Source: Agathobaculum hominis
Lineage (GTDB): Bacteria > Bacillota > Clostridia > Oscillospirales > Butyricicoccaceae
Reading direction: 5' to 3'
Length of the DNA stretch: 64,000 nt
NCBI RefSeq assembly: GCF_014288055.1
Contig: NZ_JACOPK010000004.1
Location: 1-64,000, forward strand
The stretch's first letter is position 1; each line of letters begins with the position of its first letter. The notes under the pieces were generated by a model that ran no database searches, was not told the DNA's origin, and saw only the letters and a list, made by a program, of their open reading frames with translations. Below are positions 53,375 to 61,615 of this stretch, in pieces. The position numbers and the translations under genes are program-made.

Positions 53375-54289
53375 ATGAAGCATTTACTCAAGCTGCTCGA
53401 CTGCTCCACCGAGGAGATCATCGGCCTGCTCGATCTGGCAGATCAGCTCAAATATGAACAGAAGCATAATATTTCCCATCGCCATCTGGAGGGCAAGAGC
53501 CTCGGCATGATCTTCCAGAAGTCCTCCACCCGTACCCGCGTTTCCTTCGAAACCGGCATGTATCAGCTCGGCGGTCAGGCGCTGTTCCTGTCCAACCGTG
53601 ACCTTCAGATCGGCCGCGGCGAGCCGGTGCAGGATACCGCGCGCGTTCTGAGCCGCTATCTGGACGGCATCATGATCCGCACCTACGCACAGAAGGAGGT
53701 CGAGGATCTGGCGGAGTACGGCTCTATTCCGATCATCAATGGTCTGACCGATTTCTGCCATCCGTGTCAGGTTCTGGCGGACCTGATGACCATCCGCGAG
53801 AAGTTCGCTGTTCTTGAGGGCCTCAAGATGTGCTACATCGGCGACGGCAACAACATGGCAAATTCTCTGATCGTCGGCGGTCTCAAGACCGGCATGAAGG
53901 TATCTATCGCAACGCCGGTGGACTACCGTCCGGATGCTGAAGTCATGGCCTTCGCAGAGCCGAACCCGAACTTCTTTATCACCGACGACCCGATGAAGGC
54001 TGCGGAGAATGCAGACGTTGTCATCACTGACACCTGGGCATCCATGGGTCAGGAGGCGGAGAAGGAAGTCCGCATGAAGGCATTCCAGGGCTATCAGGTC
54101 AATGACGAGCTGCTCGCCGCCGCGAAGCCGGGCTGCATGGTGCAGCACTGCCTGCCGGCATACCGCGAGCAGGAGATCACCACCAAGGTGTTCGAGGAGC
54201 ACGCAAGCGAGATCTTCGAGGAAGCGGAGAACCGCCTGCACGCACAGAAGGCTGTCATGGTCACTCTGATGGGCAGCATCGAAGAATAA
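53375..54289 (+). CDS. argF: Ornithine carbamoyltransferase
   Basis: ArgF makes citrulline from ornithine and carbamoyl phosphate. The 304-aa protein has the carbamoyl phosphate motif SSTRTR (residues 50-55), HPCQ at 129-132 and the C-terminal HCLPAYR for ornithine. It is the last gene of the operon, followed by a terminator. No carbamoyl phosphate synthase genes are in the operon. Confidence 0.96.
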   Translation: MKHLLKLLDCSTEEIIGLLDLADQLKYEQKHNISHRHLEGKSLGMIFQKSSTRTRVSFETGMYQLGGQALFLSNRDLQIGRGEPVQDTARVLSRYLDGIMIRTYAQKEVEDLAEYGSIPIINGLTDFCHPCQVLADLMTIREKFAVLEGLKMCYIGDGNNMANSLIVGGLKTGMKVSIATPVDYRPDAEVMAFAEPNPNFFITDDPMKAAENADVVITDTWASMGQEAEKEVRMKAFQGYQVNDELLAAAKPGCMVQHCLPAYREQEITTKVFEEHASEIFEEAENRLHAQKAVMVTLMGSIEE

Positions 54290-54303
54290 TCCGGGGCAAC
54301 CCC

Positions 54304-54346
54304 AAGTGCCTGCAACGCGCAGAAAACGTTGCAGGCGCTTTTTTCT
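54304..54346 (+). terminator. Terminator of the arginine operon
   Basis: A 14-bp stem (AAGTGCCTGCAACG with CGTTGCAGGCGCTT, one G-T) followed by six T. Confidence 0.92.
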
Positions 54347-54369
54347 GTACGCCATTTGCAGAAATCCTA

Positions 54370-54398
54370 TTGACATACTCTGAAAAGCTGTGTAAACT
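54370..54398 (+). promoter_or_regulatory. Promoter of tcdA
   Basis: A perfect TTGACA, 17-bp spacer and TAAACT, about 42 bases before the GTG start. Confidence 0.75.
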
Positions 54399-54439
54399 TA
54401 TATCAGTATGTAAAAATGGAGAATAAGGAGCAGATAGAC

Positions 54440-55204
54440 GTGTTAAACCAGTTTTCGAGAACAGAACTGCTGCTGGGTCATGAGGGCATGGAAAAGCTCA
54501 GCAAGGCTCGCGTAGCGGTATTCGGCATCGGCGGCGTCGGCGGCTATACGGTAGAGGCGCTCGCACGCAGCGGCGTCGGCACGCTCGACCTCATCGATGA
54601 CGACAAGGTATGTCTGACGAACATCAATCGTCAGATCATCGCAACGCGCAAGACCGTCGGTCAGTACAAGGTGGACGTAGCCGAGGAGCGCGTGCACGAC
54701 ATCAATCCGGACGCAGTCGTGCATACCTATAAAATGTTTTATACCCCCGAAACGGCGTCGCAGTTCGATTTTACGCAGTATGATTACGTTGTCGACGCGA
54801 TCGACACCGTGACCGGCAAGATCGAGCTGGTCGAGCAGGCAAACAGGGCCGGTACGCCCATCATCAGCTGCATGGGCGCCGGCAACAAGCTGAACGCTGC
54901 GGCGTTCGAGGTGAGCGACATCTACAAGACCTCGTTCTGTCCGCTCGCGCGTGTTATGCGCTACGAGCTGCGCCGCCGCGGCATCCGGAAGCTCAAGGTG
55001 GTCTATTCGCGCGAGCAGGCGATGACGCCGATCGACGATATGGCGACCAGCTGTCGCCAGAACTGCATCTGTCCGCCGGGTACGGCGCGCAAGTGCACCC
55101 AGAGACGTCAGGTTCCGGGCAGCACGGCCTTTGTGCCTGCCGCAGCGGGACTGATCGCTGCCGGCGAGGTCGTCAAGGATCTCACGGGCGTGAGAAACGA
55201 TTGA
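54440..55204 (+). CDS. tcdA: tRNA threonylcarbamoyladenosine dehydratase
   Basis: TcdA (CsdL) turns t6A37 of tRNA into its cyclic form with ATP. The 254-aa protein belongs to the ThiF/E1-like family, with the nucleotide loop VFGIGGVGGY and the DDDKVCLTNINRQ block. The conserved C-terminal cysteines are in SCRQNCICPPGTARKC. GGAG at 54427-54430 fits the GTG at 54440; an ATG at 54416 comes before it. Confidence 0.92.
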   Translation: MLNQFSRTELLLGHEGMEKLSKARVAVFGIGGVGGYTVEALARSGVGTLDLIDDDKVCLTNINRQIIATRKTVGQYKVDVAEERVHDINPDAVVHTYKMFYTPETASQFDFTQYDYVVDAIDTVTGKIELVEQANRAGTPIISCMGAGNKLNAAAFEVSDIYKTSFCPLARVMRYELRRRGIRKLKVVYSREQAMTPIDDMATSCRQNCICPPGTARKCTQRRQVPGSTAFVPAAAGLIAAGEVVKDLTGVRND

Positions 55205-55210
55205 TACAGG

Positions 55211-55242
55211 ACGGCCGGCGCTATTCAGCCGGCCGTTTTTTT
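55211..55242 (+). terminator. Terminator of tcdA
   Basis: A perfect 9-bp stem (ACGGCCGGC with GCCGGCCGT) and 8-base loop, then seven T. Confidence 0.9.
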
Positions 55243-55246
55243 GCAG

Positions 55247-55277
55247 TTGACTCTATAACGGTTATAGAGCTTATAAT
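55247..55277 (+). promoter_or_regulatory. MerR-type promoter with dyad in a 19-bp spacer
   Basis: TTGACT and TATAAT are separated by 19 bp, too long for sigma-A alone. The spacer region holds a perfect dyad, CTCTATAAC-G-GTTATAGAG (55251-55269). This is the classical operator-promoter of MerR family activators, which twist the DNA to bring the two hexamers into line. GGAGGAGG lies soon after. The gene it drove is decayed (next entry). Confidence 0.88.
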
Positions 55278-55358
55278 GGGATACGGAGGAGGTACAGCCG
55301 TCCCGAATGATCAGACAAAACCAGCTCAGACGAACGGAGTTTACCCTGTGAAACGTGA

Positions 55359-55493
55359 TTTCACCACATCTGCTCGCATGGTCTGGAAACCGCAGGATTT
55401 TCGCGCGAGATCACGCTGGTCGACCAGGGTTTCACTGACGATCTTTCACAGCACGTCACCGAGGTCAGCATTCCTGTGCGAGGCATAAAATGA
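55359..55493 (+). pseudogene. C-terminal remnant of a MerR/GyrI-like (BmrR-type) regulator
   Basis: Downstream of the MerR-type promoter no full gene is present. A 44-codon open stretch without a start codon, ending at TGA 55491-55493, reads REITLVDQGFTDDLSQH and then VTEVSIPVRG. That resembles the last strand and loop of the GyrI-like effector-binding domain of MerR activators (typically TDDPxxYVTEIxxPV). The helix-turn-helix part appears deleted. The match is by eye and needs a profile search. Confidence 0.5.
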
Positions 55494-55579
55494 CTGGAAA
55501 GCCGCCCTCGGATATGCTATACTGTTTTCTGTATAAAAAAACAGGAGAGCGTATTCTCCTGCAAAGGGCGGTAAAAAGA

Positions 55580-56503
55580 ATGCAGTTTTTCAAAAAAATA
55601 CGAATCGGTCAGCGTGCAGTCAAGACTGCGCTTTCGGTCGGGATCGCGCTTGCGGTTGCGCAGATTTTAGGTTCCAGTCTGCCGATTTTTGCGGCGATCG
55701 GTGCGATTTCGGTTATGAGCCGCACATGGAGCGACTCGCTGAAGGAAAGTCTGACGCAGGTTGCCGGTACATTTCTCGGTTACCTGATCGCATGCGCTTT
55801 TGTACTCTGGCTGCCGTGGCGGCCGCAGTTCTTTCTGTGGATGGCAGTCGGCACGCTCTGCGTCATCACACTCTGTATCGCGCTGCGGCTGAATTTTGCC
55901 ATTCCGCTCGCGAGCATTGTGTTCGCGGATGTCTGTCTGTACACGGGCGGAGACGCCGTGGTCTACGGCTTTCATCGATTCACAGATACGATGGTCGGTC
56001 TTGCGGTTGCGCTCGTGGTCAACATTGTGATCCGGCCGTATAACAACCGGCAGAAAATTCTGGATATGATGCACGAGCTGCAAAAGCAGTTTCTCCCGCT
56101 TCTGGAGGCGCGTGTGATCGCGCACCGCTACCCGGATCTTGCGCCGCTGCGCAACAAAATGGCGAAGCTGGACGATGAACTGCGTATTTTTGAAAAACAG
56201 CCGGTCGCGCTTTTTCACCATACCGTGCGTGTTTCTGCGCGGCGGCAGGAAGCTGCTTATCTGCGCGGCTGTCAGCAGCTGCTCGATAAAATGGGCGGCG
56301 AGCTCGCGGCGCTGTGCAACATGGATTCCAGTCCGGTTCCGGACGATAAAATGCTTGCACGCCTGAAGGAGCACGGTATCGCCGTGCCCGAAGACCTCGA
56401 AAAGTATGGATATTGCAGCGAAGTCGACACAGCGGTCATGAATTTCCATGTCGGCAATCTGCTGGATGCCTACGATTACCTGAGTATACTGCATCATGGA
56501 TAA
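55580..56503 (+). CDS. Aromatic acid exporter family (FUSC/DUF939-like) membrane protein
   Basis: The 307-aa protein has an N-terminal membrane domain of about six helices (ALSVGIALAVAQILGSSLPI; FLGYLIACAFVLWLPW; LNFAIPLASIVFADVCLY) and a C-terminal helical cytoplasmic domain (ILDMMHELQKQFLPLL). This matches the FUSC/ArAE family. The ATG at 55580 begins the family's N-terminus; the frame is open from 55490 with no ribosome site. A -10-like TATACT lies at 55518. The substrate is unknown. Confidence 0.82.
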   Translation: MQFFKKIRIGQRAVKTALSVGIALAVAQILGSSLPIFAAIGAISVMSRTWSDSLKESLTQVAGTFLGYLIACAFVLWLPWRPQFFLWMAVGTLCVITLCIALRLNFAIPLASIVFADVCLYTGGDAVVYGFHRFTDTMVGLAVALVVNIVIRPYNNRQKILDMMHELQKQFLPLLEARVIAHRYPDLAPLRNKMAKLDDELRIFEKQPVALFHHTVRVSARRQEAAYLRGCQQLLDKMGGELAALCNMDSSPVPDDKMLARLKEHGIAVPEDLEKYGYCSEVDTAVMNFHVGNLLDAYDYLSILHHG

Positions 56504-56563
56504 GGGAAATCAGGGTTCGCGCAGATGCCGAGCGTGACTTTTGGACAAATAAAAAACAGCAGC

Positions 56564-56607
56564 AAAAAACGGCGCTGCCTCCGAGAAGTGTTCCCGGAAG
56601 CAGCGCC
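56564..56607 (-). terminator. Terminator of the serine recombinase gene
   Basis: On the minus strand GGCGCTGCTTCCG pairs with CGGAGGCAGCGCC around a loop and is followed by six T. It also lies at the end of the convergent FUSC gene. Confidence 0.85.
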
Positions 56608-56627
56608 TGTTTGCATTTTCTGGAGCC

Positions 56628-58307
56628 TTAGCCCTTGGCTGCGAGGCTCTGCTCGTAAGACTCAATCATCTTCTTGAACGTGTGTCCCGAACGACGTTCG
56701 AGTTTTTCGAGATACCGCATGGTGCTTTCGCTGGTGAAAAGTTTGATTTGCAGCTGAATTTTATCATTATCGACCGTTACAAAGATACGGTCGATATATT
56801 TTTGCACAAAATCGCGGTTAATGAGCCCGTTCACCGCATCGTCGCGGGCGGCCTGTAAAACACGGCGGATTTCCGCGATGTGTGCGTTGAGGTCGGCACG
56901 GGAGGTCCGGGCGGCTTCCAATTCTTCGAGACAGAGATTGCACTCGTCGATCTCATTGTCGCACTGACGATTCATCTTGAGAAAATCCGCATCCGTGATC
57001 TGACCGGTGACGTTGTACTCGAGCAGCTTGCTCTTTTTCTTTTCAGCGAGCTCGCGCCTGGTACGCTGCGTGTCGATCTCCTGCGCAAGACCGGTATCGT
57101 CCTGACTGATCGCGCGGTACATTTCGATATAGCGCTCGATCAGTTCATCGGCATTGACGTCCGCTTCCTTGAATACGTCCATCAGAACCGGCCTCAGCTC
57201 CTGTTCGTACAGCGGCAGGGAAGGACAGGAGTCCTTTCCGTTCTTGATCTTGCCCGAACAGACCCATTTGCTGTTGACACTGCCTTTCCGGTCTTTGGCA
57301 TCGCGTCGGTAGTAGGCCGCGCCGCAGTGCGTGCAGTACAGCTTGCCTGTCAGCAGATTGTCGTGATTGCAAAGGTTCTGCCGCCGCTTGACATCCCTGC
57401 TGCGGCGGGTGAGGACAGCGTTTGCTGCGTCCCACAGCTCCTCAGATACGATGGCAGGTACGATTTCCCCGCTCTCATCCTTGAACATCACCCACTCCTC
57501 AGGAGGGAGAAACTTCTGCTTTTTTGTGAACATATCCACGATGCGGACCTTGTTGCCGACATAATAGCCCTTGTACTTCGGGTTGGAAATCATGCCGGAC
57601 ATGGTCGTGTGGGCGATTTTTCTGCCGTTATGGTTGCGGTAGCCTTTTTCCCAGAACATGTTTTCGATCTGCTTCATGCTGTAATGGTCAGTAGCGTACA
57701 GCTCGAACAGCTCGCGCACCATGGGAGCCTCGTTTTCGTCAATGACAAGGCGCCTGCTGTCCTTTCGATAGCCAAAAATGCGGCTGTTGCCGAGGACAAC
57801 ATTGTTTTTTATCGCCTGCTGGTGGCCGAACCTGACGCGGCTCGACAGCTTGCGCAGCTCGTCCTGCGCGATGCCGGACATGATGGTGAGGCGCAGCTCG
57901 GAGTCCTCGTCGAACGTGTTGATGTTGTCGTTCTGGAAGAAAACGCCGACGCCTGCGGAAAGCAGCTCGCGCGTGTAGCGGATGCTGTCGAGTGTATTGC
58001 GGGCGAAACGGGTGATCTCCTTGGTGAGGATGAGGTCAAATTTGTCGTCCTTCGCGTCCTGCACCATGCGCTGAAAGTTGTCGCGCTTGCGCGTGGTCAT
58101 GCCGGAAAGACCCTCGTCAATGTAGCCGTCGATGAACGTCCATGCCGGGTTGCGGGTGATATAGTCGCGATAGTAGCCAATCTGGTTGTCGAGCGAGTTG
58201 AGCTGCTCGTCGCTGTCGGTCGAAACGCGCGCGTAAAACGTTACGCGCAAGGGAATATCGCTGAGCCGCGTTGAGCGCAGCTTTTGCCGTATCGTAAAGA
58301 TGTCCAT
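56628..58307 (-). CDS. Large serine recombinase
   Basis: The 559-aa protein has the resolvase domain with nucleophile Ser29 (FYARVSTD), the recombinase domain (NPKYKGYYVGNKVRIVDMF), a zinc ribbon (LYCTHCGAAYYRR, then WVCSGKI) and a coiled coil, the standard plan of phage and ICE integrases. No other mobile-element genes are beside it; FUSC lies on one side and cas genes on the other. GAGGTG lies before the ATG on the minus strand. It could integrate or excise an element whose body is elsewhere, or be a remnant. Confidence 0.93.
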   Translation of the reverse strand: MDIFTIRQKLRSTRLSDIPLRVTFYARVSTDSDEQLNSLDNQIGYYRDYITRNPAWTFIDGYIDEGLSGMTTRKRDNFQRMVQDAKDDKFDLILTKEITRFARNTLDSIRYTRELLSAGVGVFFQNDNINTFDEDSELRLTIMSGIAQDELRKLSSRVRFGHQQAIKNNVVLGNSRIFGYRKDSRRLVIDENEAPMVRELFELYATDHYSMKQIENMFWEKGYRNHNGRKIAHTTMSGMISNPKYKGYYVGNKVRIVDMFTKKQKFLPPEEWVMFKDESGEIVPAIVSEELWDAANAVLTRRSRDVKRRQNLCNHDNLLTGKLYCTHCGAAYYRRDAKDRKGSVNSKWVCSGKIKNGKDSCPSLPLYEQELRPVLMDVFKEADVNADELIERYIEMYRAISQDDTGLAQEIDTQRTRRELAEKKKSKLLEYNVTGQITDADFLKMNRQCDNEIDECNLCLEELEAARTSRADLNAHIAEIRRVLQAARDDAVNGLINRDFVQKYIDRIFVTVDNDKIQLQIKLFTSESTMRYLEKLERRSGHTFKKMIESYEQSLAAKG

Positions 58308-58327
58308 AAGCTACACCTCAAAAGTTC

Positions 58328-58356
58328 ATTGTATCATGATCAGTATATCATGACAA
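58328..58356 (-). promoter_or_regulatory. Promoter of the serine recombinase gene, with repeated TCATGA boxes
   Basis: On the minus strand TTGTCA (58351-58356), 17-bp spacer, TACAAT (58328-58333). Two TCATGA boxes lie in the spacer and -35 region, 15 bases apart, and may bind a regulator. Confidence 0.6.
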
Positions 58357-58568
58357 ATACGCAAATACAAGAGAAATGGATCGAGAAAGCACAGATCTTC
58401 ATATCACCAAAAGAGCTTGACGATGAATTGCTCCGGGAATACAATGAAATTGAGACTGTCGGGAAACTTCGTTTTTCCGACAATCTGTGTTCTGCGCGGC
58501 AGCGTCGTGAAAATGGACTTTCTCGACAGGCTGGAAATTATATTATCAGGACTGGGTTTATGAAATAA
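58350..58568 (+). CDS. Possible small protein before cas3
   Basis: An open frame of 72 codons starts at ATG 58350 within the promoter region of the divergent recombinase gene. The first half looks protein-like and acidic (QIQEKWIEKAQIFISPKEL); the second half runs through an inverted repeat (GTCGGGAAA with TTTTTCCGAC, 58459-58482) and looks unlike a protein. There is no ribosome site. It may be a fragment of a lost gene or not coding. Confidence 0.25.
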   Translation: MTNTQIQEKWIEKAQIFISPKELDDELLREYNEIETVGKLRFSDNLCSARQRRENGLSRQAGNYIIRTGFMK

Positions 58569-58588
58569 CGATGAAATGGGGCAGTGCT

Positions 58589-59215
58589 ATGGAATATTAT
58601 GCAAAATCCCCCAATGCGCAGGGAAATCAGCCAACGGTCAAAGAGCATTTGCAGAGAGTTGCAGAATTTGCCCAAATGTATGGAGAGCCGCTGAAATTAG
58701 GCGAGGTTACAAAAATGATAGGGCAGCTGCATGATTTCGGAAAATACACGCAGGCATTTCAGGATGTGCTGAAAGGAATCCGAACGGGCGTTGACCATGC
58801 TATGGGAGGTGCGTGTTTCGCAGAAGCCTGCTACAAGGGAAGACCCAGCAGCCATCCGATAGCGGAGGCAATCAATGGCCATCACGATGGCCTGGTCGCG
58901 TATGATGAAATAAAGGGAGAACTTTATGCTGTTGCAGATCCGAAGAAGACAGTCCACGGAAATGCGGGGAAAGCCCCGGCGATTGCTGCTAAAGAGCAAC
59001 TGCTGACAGCGAATACAGCTTTCAGGAAAGACTTCCCTGATTTCAAGCCGCCAAAGTTGCCGAAACCGCCTGAAGGCGAACTGGAGTCTATGCTGTATAC
59101 CCGCATGCTTTTCTCCTGCCTGGTGGATGCAGATTATACGGCGTCGCATTGGACAATGACAGCGCATATCTTTCGCATGCGGAGAATAACTGTTTTGACC
59201 CGCGGACTTTACTGA
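58589..59215 (+). pseudogene. cas3: cas3, 5' part: HD nuclease domain (frameshifted)
   Basis: This frame encodes the HD nuclease part of type I-C Cas3, with the first His in VKEHLQRVAEF and the HD pair in LHDFGKYTQAF, then GHHDGL. Cas3 nicks and degrades target DNA after Cascade binding. The frame runs out of homologous sequence near 59146 and stops at 59215. The helicase part continues in the -1 frame from 59149. A one-base deletion near 59146 would explain it. I prefer the ATG at 58589 (MEYYAKSPN); an in-frame ATG is at 58571. Confidence 0.8.
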
Positions 59216-60795
59216 AAAGGCTGAATGACTATCGTGATGGTATTAAGCGGTATTCTAATGCCGATAAGACGTTAAACATATATCGAGACCGGGTTTTCGA
59301 GAAATGCGGGGAAATGGGCGACGGGCCGGAAGGACTCTATACTTTGACAGCGCCCACAGGTACGGGAAAAACGCTGGCATTGCTGCATTTTGCGCTCCGT
59401 CATTGTTTGAGGAATGGAAAACAGCGCATCATCATTGTACTGCCGTTTTTAACGCTGGCCGAGCAGAATGCTGAAATCTATGAAAACATTGTATCTGACG
59501 TTTTGATTGATCACAGCCAGAGCGATTTGCCGGATGAGGCTCGCGAACTGGCCGCCAGATGGAGTGCGCCGGTTATCATTACCACATCGGTTCGATTTTT
59601 CGAAGCGCTGTTTTCTGATCGTCCTGCTGACTGCCGTAAACTTCATCATATCGCAGACAGCGTCGTTGTATTCGATGAAGCGCAGAGCCTTCCGGTTAAT
59701 CTGACTACATCCACGCTCCGCGCGGTAAACGAGCTGTGCAGTCGGTATCATACGACAATGGTGTTTTCTACAGCAACACAGCCGGATTTTGCTGCACGAA
59801 AAGATTTGGACTGGACACCGCGTGAGATTATACCGGAGAACAAGAAAATGTTCGCTGCACTGCGGCGGACGGAGATCGAATGGAGGCTTGACAGAAAAAC
59901 ACCGCTGGAGACAGTCGCGGAGGAAATGTCTCCGCTGGACAGCGTATGTACTATTGTCAACCTGCGTCGTCATGCGAGACAGATTGCAGATGCACTATAT
60001 CAATCCTGCCCGGAGAATACAGTGTTCTTTCTGACTACGGATTTATGTCCGGCGCATCGAAGCAGACAGATTGAAATCATACGTCAACGGCTGCATGAAG
60101 GCAAACCCTGTCGTGTGGTAGCGACGCAGTGCATTGAAGCGGGAGTGGATCTGGACTTCAAAACGGTATATCGCGCTCTGGCGCCTTTGGATGCCATCAT
60201 TCAGGCGGCCGGACGGTGCAACCGCAACGGACGTGACCAGATGGGACGAGTCATCGTATTTTGTCCTGAGGATAGCCGCAGGCTATACCCAGATGACTGG
60301 TATAACAATGCTGCCATTACCGTGCAGGAAATGTCGCCGCCTTTTTCTATTCATGATCCGGATAATATTCGGGAGTATTATCAGCGGCTGTTCGATGGGA
60401 GTTCAGACAAGAAAACATTGACAGAGGCGATTGATGCCCGGTCTTTTGCGCAAACAGCGGCACAGTATAAGCTGATTGACAATGCCGGTGTGCAGATTAT
60501 TGTCCCCTATGCGGAGAAACGCGAATTGTATAAGAGTATATCGAAGCAGCTGCGCGAACAGGGAGCAGATGCCGGAATTCTGAAGGAAGCAGCATCTATT
60601 ACTTTGACCTGCTTTGACAAAAATCTGGATATCTATGCGGAAGAAATTCCGGTTGCCCGCAGAAACAGAGTTCGGTTCGATGGGCAGACGGCGGGCAGCC
60701 GCGTGTACCTGTTCCGTCCGCAATATGAAGAATATTATTCTGCGGAGATGGGACTTCATTTGCCGCAGGGAGAAGAATTTGACGGCATATGGTAA
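59149..60795 (+). pseudogene. cas3: cas3, 3' part: helicase domain (frameshifted)
   Basis: This frame encodes the SF2 helicase part of Cas3: motif I TAPTGTGKT, motif II DEAQ, motif III FSTATQP and motif VI-like AAGRCNRNGR. The first codons (TTG GAC AAT GAC AGC GCA) continue the sequence of the HD part, so the two were one gene of about 735 codons, the normal I-C size. Without a frameshift event the helicase would need a new start; the TTG at 59149 has no ribosome site. Split Cas3'' and Cas3' genes exist in other subtypes but do not join mid-linker in this way. Confidence 0.8.
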
Positions 60796-60798
60796 GGA

Positions 60799-60848
60799 TA
60801 GCACGTTGAGTGTACGTTTTATTGTACACTTAACGTGCTATTATTTTT
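60799..60848 (+). terminator. Long hairpin between cas3 and cas5
   Basis: A 17-bp stem (60799-60815 with 60824-60840, one G-T pair), an 8-base loop, then TTATTTTT. It has the form of a strong terminator, placed inside the cas operon 112 bases before cas5. Confidence 0.75.
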
Positions 60849-60952
60849 ACAGATAGAATAGATGGGAGAGCCTGAAAAATATAGATGACATAATTTGACT
60901 GCTCTGCCCGTCAAACGATGCGGAGTACGCAAATCATGGAGGTGAATTGTGC

Positions 60953-61615
60953 TTGAAAGAAATTGTTATCGAGGTGTGGGGAGACTTTGCATGTTTTACC
61001 ATGCCATATGCAAAAGTTGAAAGATTAACCTATCCATTTCCGACTCCGTCTGCCGCAAGAGGAATTCTTTCAGCGATTTATTCAAAGCCGAAAGAGTTTT
61101 GCTGGCAGATCAATCGTATTGAAGTGCTGAACCCCATCCGTTATATCAGTTTTAAGCGTAATGAAGTGAAATGTACCGTCAGCACAAAGCCGATTTTCAC
61201 CGAGGAGGAGCGGACGCAGCGGCAAACTACTGCGCTGCAGGATGTGCGCTATCGAATTGCGGCATCTATCATTCCTCGGCCGGCCTTTGCAGGGTGTGAA
61301 AAACAACTGTATGCGCAGGCTCTGCGCCGTATTCGCGGCGGAAAATGCTTTTTTCAGCCCTCGCTGGGACTGAGAGAGTTTACCTGCTATTTCGAGGAGA
61401 GTGATGGAATCCGGCCTCCCGTCCAGCAGTCTATCGATGTGGGCTTGATGGTTTACGATCTTTTCACACCGGAAGACATAGAAGTCACAAAAAAGACCAA
61501 AATCCCAATGTCGTTGTTTCATGCAGTTATGGAGAACGGCGTTATTTCCGTTCCGCCGTATGACAGTCCGGCGGTTTTGAAGGGGGATGCAGCCCATGCT
61601 GAAAGCACTGTATGA
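60953..61615 (+). CDS. cas5c: CRISPR-associated protein Cas5, type I-C
   Basis: In type I-C systems Cas5 (Cas5d) also cuts the pre-crRNA, because Cas6 is absent. The 220-aa protein begins IVIEVWGDFACFTMPYAKVE and has the typical YPFPTPSAARGILSAIY. GGAGGTG at 60938-60944 fits the TTG at 60953; a TTG at 60947 is too close to it. It follows the hairpin after cas3. The next gene overlaps its end. Confidence 0.93.
   Translation: MKEIVIEVWGDFACFTMPYAKVERLTYPFPTPSAARGILSAIYSKPKEFCWQINRIEVLNPIRYISFKRNEVKCTVSTKPIFTEEERTQRQTTALQDVRYRIAASIIPRPAFAGCEKQLYAQALRRIRGGKCFFQPSLGLREFTCYFEESDGIRPPVQQSIDVGLMVYDLFTPEDIEVTKKTKIPMSLFHAVMENGVISVPPYDSPAVLKGDAAHAESTV

Noticed and set aside
55093..55488. A 131-codon frame from the end of tcdA to the FUSC gene
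   Set aside because: It begins inside tcdA and crosses a terminator and the MerR promoter; only the remnant in another frame looks like protein.
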